A stretch of 64,000 nt of DNA from Chitinolyticbacter albus (GTDB lineage Bacteria > Pseudomonadota > Gammaproteobacteria > Burkholderiales > Chitinibacteraceae), in the NCBI RefSeq assembly GCF_024437655.1, contig NZ_JANBVF010000027.1, positions 27,789 through 91,788 of the forward strand. The letters run 5' to 3'. Both the position numbers and the translations under genes were made by a program. Below, piece by piece: positions 59,783-64,000 of this stretch (position 1 is its first letter; each line of letters begins with the position of its first letter). The notes under the pieces were generated by a model. It worked only from the letters and a program-made list of their open reading frames with translations. It did no database searches and was not told the origin of the DNA.

Positions 59783-62011
59783 TTACCAGCCTACGCTGAC
59801 GACCAGTGCCTTGGGCGAGCCGTGCTCCAAGAGGCTGCTGTGACCGCGCACATCGTCGTAGCAGAAGCCGTAGGCCAGCCCGTCGATGCTGTGGTCGTGC
59901 CAGAACTTGGCGAAGTAGTTCGCCGGCCCTTGCAGGTAGTAGTAGCTGGCATTGCTCCAGTTGGTCGGGTCGACCGTGATCAACAGGTGACGGTTGAAGG
60001 CGGCGGTGATCTGCGCCTGCACCACCAGTTCCTGCGAGGCGGTGACGCCATCGCTGGAGGTGGGCGTGGCCAGGTTGCCCGAGCCTTCCAGGATGTCCTG
60101 CGTCACCGGCTTGCCCTTGATGTACAGGTTCTGCGGGCCGCCGTCCTTGCTGAACACGAAGTCGTTGCCGATCACGCGACCGCGGAAGGTGCCGGCCTCG
60201 GCGGTGAACACCAGATCACGCGTGCGGTAGTAGTCCCACACCTGGTTCACGTAGTTCTCGAAGTAGTTGCTCGAGGCACCACCGTGGCCGAAGCCGGCCT
60301 TGCCCGGCGCGACGATGCGGTACGGCTCCTTCACCAGCTTCTGGAACTCGGCCGGCATTTCGGCCTTGAAGGCGGAGAAGATCGCGGCGCGCGACTGGGT
60401 TTCGCCCAGGGTGCGATCGAAGCCGTCCTTGCCGATCAATCGGGTGCGGATCGGGAAGCCGAACTGGTCGACGCGGGTCGAGTTGCCGTGATAACCGTAC
60501 TGGTCGACGGTGAATTCCACCCACTCGAAGTACACGTCCTGGTTCGGATCGGTCGGGTTGCCCAGATCAGGCCCGGCGAAGCCGGTGCGGCCGTCGCCCG
60601 CGGTATTGATCTTGATATAGAGCGGAGAGCCGACGCTGACGAACATGCGGCCCGAATCGATGCGCGGCAGCGATACCCAATTGGCTTCCGACAGCTTGTA
60701 GAAGTAGTTGGAGTAGTTCTGGCCGTTCTTCACCAGGCGGTTGGGCGCATTGTTGTCCGACACCGAGGCCGGAACCAGGTTGCCGTTCTTGTCCACCCAC
60801 GACAGCATCTTGGTCGCCGGGTTGTAGCCGATCACCGACCAGTAGACTTGGTCATCACGATAGGCGCCATTGGTTTCGTTCTGCAGCTTGAGCGTCATCA
60901 CGTTCGGGCCAACCGGGATATCGCCCGGGTTGGGAGTCGGCGTGACCGGCGTCGGGGTCGGCGTGCTGCCGGTGCTGAAGTTGATCCAGTTCAGATTCCA
61001 GCCGCCGCTGGCCGCATGGACGCGCAGCACCTGGTTGCCGGCCGGCAGCGTGACGCTGGTCGATACGGTGCTCCAGCCTTGCCAGTTGCCGGTGTTCGGC
61101 ACGGCAACGCTGCCCAGCACGGTGCCGGCTGCGTTGCGCAGCTGGATGCTGCCGCCGGCTGCGATCGCCGCGACGCGGAACTGTACGGTGTAGCTGCGGG
61201 CGGTAGCGACGTTGACGCGATAGTCCAGCCAGTCGCCGGTTTCCACCCAGCCCACGTTGAGGCCGGCGCCGGTATCGCTAGTGGCTTCGGTCTGTACACC
61301 GTTCATCGCGCTCCAGGCTTCGGCCTCGATCTTGCCCGGAACGGCTGCGCCCGGTTGCGGCACCGGCGTGGCGGTCGGCTGCGGGGTGGGCGTGACGGCG
61401 GGCTTGGGCGTCGGGGTGGCAGTGGGGCGCGGGGTCGGCGTGGCGGTGCTGCCGCAGTTGCCACCAACCTTCCACAGCGTCGGCGTGGCGGCGGGGTTCC
61501 AGTTGGCACCGACATAAGCGGTATGGGTAACGAGGGCGGTGTAGCTGGCGCCGTTGTAGCTGACGACGCTACCTGCGGCATAGGTATTGCCTTCGGCCCA
61601 GGCTGCGCATCCACTGGTTGCGGGCGGCGTGGTTGGCGCGGCGGTGGGCGGTACCGGCGTGGCGGGGGTTTGGGTGCCACCGACGGTGTAGCTGAAGCTG
61701 CCGGTATCGTAAGCCGGCGTGCCATTGTTATAGGTGAAGGAGTAGCTCAGCACATTGCCGCTGGCGACGTCGACCTTCTGCTCATGGCGGGCGGTGCTAC
61801 CGTTGTAGGCCATGCGCACGTTTTGCAGTGCGCTGCTGTTTACCTTGTAATGGATGTCGACCCAGCTGGTGCTGACGCTGGATTTGAACCAGATCGTTGC
61901 CACCGAGCCGTTGACGGCCACGCCCTGCGTGTAGTCCGCAGCGAGCGCGACGCGCGCAAAGCACAACAGGCTGACCAGTACGGTCAGCCACACTCTCCAT
62001 CTCTGTATCAT
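59783..62011 (-). CDS. Multimodular secreted beta-1,3-glucanase (CBM56 - CBM5/12 - CBM6 - GH64)
   Basis: The 742-residue exported enzyme has a signal peptide cleaved after VALA (residue 24). In order: a CBM56-like beta-1,3-glucan-binding module (about 26-112), a CBM5/12 chitin-binding-type module (about 135-185, AAWAEGNTYAAGSVVSYNG..Y..W), a Thr-Pro linker, a CBM6 module (about 226-347, KIEAEAWSAMNGVQ; WLDYRVNV) and a GH64 catalytic domain (about 366-742). The GH64 catalytic pair is visible as Glu499 in EWVEFT and Asp515 in RVDQFGFP, 16 residues apart as in known laminaripentaose-producing enzymes. GAGGAG precedes ATG 62011. Expected action: release of oligosaccharides from fungal or algal beta-1,3-glucan. 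Confidence 0.9.
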   Translation of the reverse strand: MIQRWRVWLTVLVSLLCFARVALAADYTQGVAVNGSVATIWFKSSVSTSWVDIHYKVNSSALQNVRMAYNGSTARHEQKVDVASGNVLSYSFTYNNGTPAYDTGSFSYTVGGTQTPATPVPPTAAPTTPPATSGCAAWAEGNTYAAGSVVSYNGASYTALVTHTAYVGANWNPAATPTLWKVGGNCGSTATPTPRPTATPTPKPAVTPTPQPTATPVPQPGAAVPGKIEAEAWSAMNGVQTEATSDTGAGLNVGWVETGDWLDYRVNVATARSYTVQFRVAAIAAGGSIQLRNAAGTVLGSVAVPNTGNWQGWSTVSTSVTLPAGNQVLRVHAASGGWNLNWINFSTGSTPTPTPVTPTPNPGDIPVGPNVMTLKLQNETNGAYRDDQVYWSVIGYNPATKMLSWVDKNGNLVPASVSDNNAPNRLVKNGQNYSNYFYKLSEANWVSLPRIDSGRMFVSVGSPLYIKINTAGDGRTGFAGPDLGNPTDPNQDVYFEWVEFTVDQYGYHGNSTRVDQFGFPIRTRLIGKDGFDRTLGETQSRAAIFSAFKAEMPAEFQKLVKEPYRIVAPGKAGFGHGGASSNYFENYVNQVWDYYRTRDLVFTAEAGTFRGRVIGNDFVFSKDGGPQNLYIKGKPVTQDILEGSGNLATPTSSDGVTASQELVVQAQITAAFNRHLLITVDPTNWSNASYYYLQGPANYFAKFWHDHSIDGLAYGFCYDDVRGHSSLLEHGSPKALVVSVGW

Positions 62012-62078
62012 TTTTATCGCTCCTCGCGGTTCTGATCCCGGCCTGTGCACGCCCGGGTGTTGCGCTGGCAACTGCAGC

Positions 62079-62108
62079 AATGAAAGGGCTTTCATTTGAG
62101 GCTGTCAA
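62079..62108 (-). promoter_or_regulatory. Promoter with embedded palindrome upstream of the glucanase
   Basis: Minus-strand TTGACA (62108-62103), 17-base spacer, then TTTCAT (62085-62080). A perfect palindrome AATGAAAG-GG-CTTTCATT (62079-62096) covers the -10 and most of the spacer. A repressor bound there would block the promoter. Confidence 0.6.
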
Positions 62109-62162
62109 TGCGGGGGGTATGAACGGGCGCGCAGGCAGGATTTGCGGAAGGAAGACCAGGCT

Positions 62163-62183
62163 GGCGGTGCAGGACGCACCGCC
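62163..62183 (-). terminator. Hairpin after prmB
   Basis: GGCGGTGC (62163-62170), 5-base loop, GCACCGCC (62176-62183), 34 bases after the prmB stop on the minus strand. The tail is not U-rich, so termination is probable but weak. Confidence 0.5.
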
Positions 62184-62216
62184 TTGGAGCGCAGGGAAAA
62201 GATCGTGAACAGGCGC

Positions 62217-63125
62217 TTAGAAGCCGGCCTCGACCAGCGTGCTGCGGGTCAGCAGGAACACGAAGCCATCGCCGCCCGACGTGGCCAGCCAGACGAAAGC
62301 CAGCTGGGGGTAGGCCGCTTCCAGCGCTTCGCGATTGTGGCCGATCTCGACCACCAGCAAACCGTTGGGGCTGAGGTGCTTGCTGGCGGCTTCGATGATA
62401 CGGCGGGTTACGTCGAGCCCATCCACGCCGCTGCCCAGTGCCAGCTCCGGTTCGTGCAGGTATTCGGCCGGCAGTTCGGCCACCGATTCGGCATCGACAT
62501 AGGGCGGGTTGGACACGATCAGGTCGTAGATCTCGCCTTCCAGCGGCTCGAACAGATCGCCATCGATCAAGTCGATCTGTTCGCCCAGGTTGTAGTCGGC
62601 GACGTTGATCTCGGCCACGTCGAGTGCATCGGCCGAGAGATCGACCGCGTCGATCAGCGCGTCCGGGAAGGCATGGGCGAGCAGGATGGCGAGGCACCCC
62701 GAGCCGGTGCACAGGTCGGCGGCACGACGGATCAACTCGGGGTACTCGATCCACGGCTCGAGCGCGTCGTCGCGCAACAGCTCGCCAATGAAGGAGCGCG
62801 GCACGATCACCCGTTCGTCCACGTAGAAGCGGTACTCACCGAGGAAAGCCTCGCGCGTGATGTAAGCCGCCGGGATGCGCTCGACCGCGCGCCGTTCGAT
62901 GGCGGTGATCACGGCCTCGACTTCCTGCGGCAGCAGCTTGGCGTCGAGGAAGGGCTCCAAGGTGTCGAGTGGCAGCTTGAGTGTGGCCAGCAGCAGATAG
63001 GCCGCCTCGTCGTAGGCGTTGTCGGTGCCGTGGCCATAGACCAGCTCGGCGTCGCTAAAGCGCGATACCGCGAAGCGCAGGCAATCGCGCAGCGTCGAGA
63101 ACTGGGTGCGGGCGAGGTCATACAT
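62217..63125 (-). CDS. prmB: Ribosomal protein L3 glutamine methyltransferase
   Basis: The 302-residue SAM enzyme methylates a glutamine of ribosomal protein L3. It has ADLCTGSGCLAILLAHAFP (SAM motif), VDLSADALDVAEIN, the catalytic NPPY in IVSNPPYVDAESV and an N-terminal helical domain. ATG 63125 has GGAG seven bases upstream; an in-frame extension to 63188 lacks support. It is divergent from rhlE. Confidence 0.95.
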   Translation of the reverse strand: MYDLARTQFSTLRDCLRFAVSRFSDAELVYGHGTDNAYDEAAYLLLATLKLPLDTLEPFLDAKLLPQEVEAVITAIERRAVERIPAAYITREAFLGEYRFYVDERVIVPRSFIGELLRDDALEPWIEYPELIRRAADLCTGSGCLAILLAHAFPDALIDAVDLSADALDVAEINVADYNLGEQIDLIDGDLFEPLEGEIYDLIVSNPPYVDAESVAELPAEYLHEPELALGSGVDGLDVTRRIIEAASKHLSPNGLLVVEIGHNREALEAAYPQLAFVWLATSGGDGFVFLLTRSTLVEAGF

Positions 63126-63214
63126 GGCAGGCTCCAATGGCCTGCGCAAAGAGGGCAGGCTCAAAACAGCCGAAGTGTAGCCCATCACCCCCTGCTCTAG
63201 CGTGACGATCTGCC

Positions 63215-63245
63215 ATGGGCGGTGGCATGGGCGGTGGCATGGGCG
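63215..63245. repeat. Twelve-base tandem repeat in the prmB-rhlE gap
   Basis: ATGGGCGGTGGC is repeated at 63215-63226 and 63227-63238, with a partial third copy to about 63245. It lies in the 252-base divergent gap, in which no gene is supported. Confidence 0.8.
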
Positions 63246-63377
63246 GCTCGGCGTGGTTTTGCGCTAGTAAGCGCGAGTAGGCAGCAGGCAAGGCTTGGTG
63301 TACCATTTCCCGCTTTTCTTCAAACACTTGGCGCGATTTTGTTCCGTGCCGCAGCGAATCGGAAGGTTAAATCAGGC

Positions 63378-64000
<623 letters not shown>

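Noticed and set aside
59717..62035. Plus-strand frame of 772 codons
   Set aside because: Antisense to the GH64 glucanase; no start context or domain.
63118..63327. Minus-strand 69-codon frame with PPM repeats
   Set aside because: It overlaps the prmB start and the 12-mer repeat; repeat translation without other support.

Overview
The window is GC-rich (roughly two thirds G+C) chromosomal DNA of a betaproteobacterium, most likely of the Neisseriales and probably a chitinolytic Chitinibacteraceae-like genus. This is inferred from gene families and gene order (aroQ-accB-accC-prmA, queA/tgt-yajC-secD-secF, alaA-hom-thrC) and from amino-sugar and glucan genes. I could not run a database search. 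I see no rRNA, tRNA, CRISPR array, transposase or prophage. Both edges cut genes: a giant AAA ATPase on the left and an RhlE-type helicase on the right.

Region by region. (1) 1-9608, minus strand: a membrane-stress operon, yjfI - pspA - two small proteins - yqiJ - flotillin yqiK - two small proteins - DUF3686 AAA ATPase. It reads from a clear TTGACA promoter embedded in a double palindromic operator. (2) 9797-17944, minus: DUF3025, a secreted protein, thiol peroxidase with a cysteine-free paralogue, DUF3426, prmA, an S41 peptidase, accC, accB, aroQ. (3) 18162-25503: queA and tgt-yajC-secD-secF, split by three accessory genes. (4) 25618-29614: DedA, bioC, a small ABM-like gene, bioD, Sco1-type lipoprotein, PilZ/YcgR. 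(5) 29679-33662: alcohol dehydrogenase, epimerase, ferredoxin-type reductase, then a scar where a response regulator is fused to the tail of a decayed PAP2 phosphatase. (6) 33948-43265: an amino-sugar locus with glucosamine-kinase-like gene, GntR/UTRA regulator, two tandem sugar-binding proteins, two permeases, an MsmK-type ATPase, a NodB deacetylase and a SnoaL-like protein. (7) 43472-51096: thrC-hom-GNAT-alaA, Mth938-like protein, RoxA, a peroxiredoxin lacking its catalytic cysteine, SlyD. (8) 51157-58519: AraC regulator, TonB receptor behind a Fur-like site, DUF2218 and a complete siderophore ABC importer. (9) 58588-64000: PEP-CTERM protein, a 54-residue small gene, a four-module beta-1,3-glucanase (GH64), prmB and the start of rhlE.

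The genes suggest a free-living bacterium that degrades fungal or crustacean polymers (beta-1,3-glucan and chitin-binding modules, amino-sugar import and kinase, deacetylase), scavenges siderophores it may not make, and protects its envelope with an ESCRT-III-like PspA/flotillin system. The best candidates for follow-up are the PspA/flotillin/AAA operon with its internal ribbon-helix-helix-like gene and matching tandem operator, the two peroxiredoxin-fold proteins without peroxidatic cysteine, and the response-regulator/PAP2 deletion scar.
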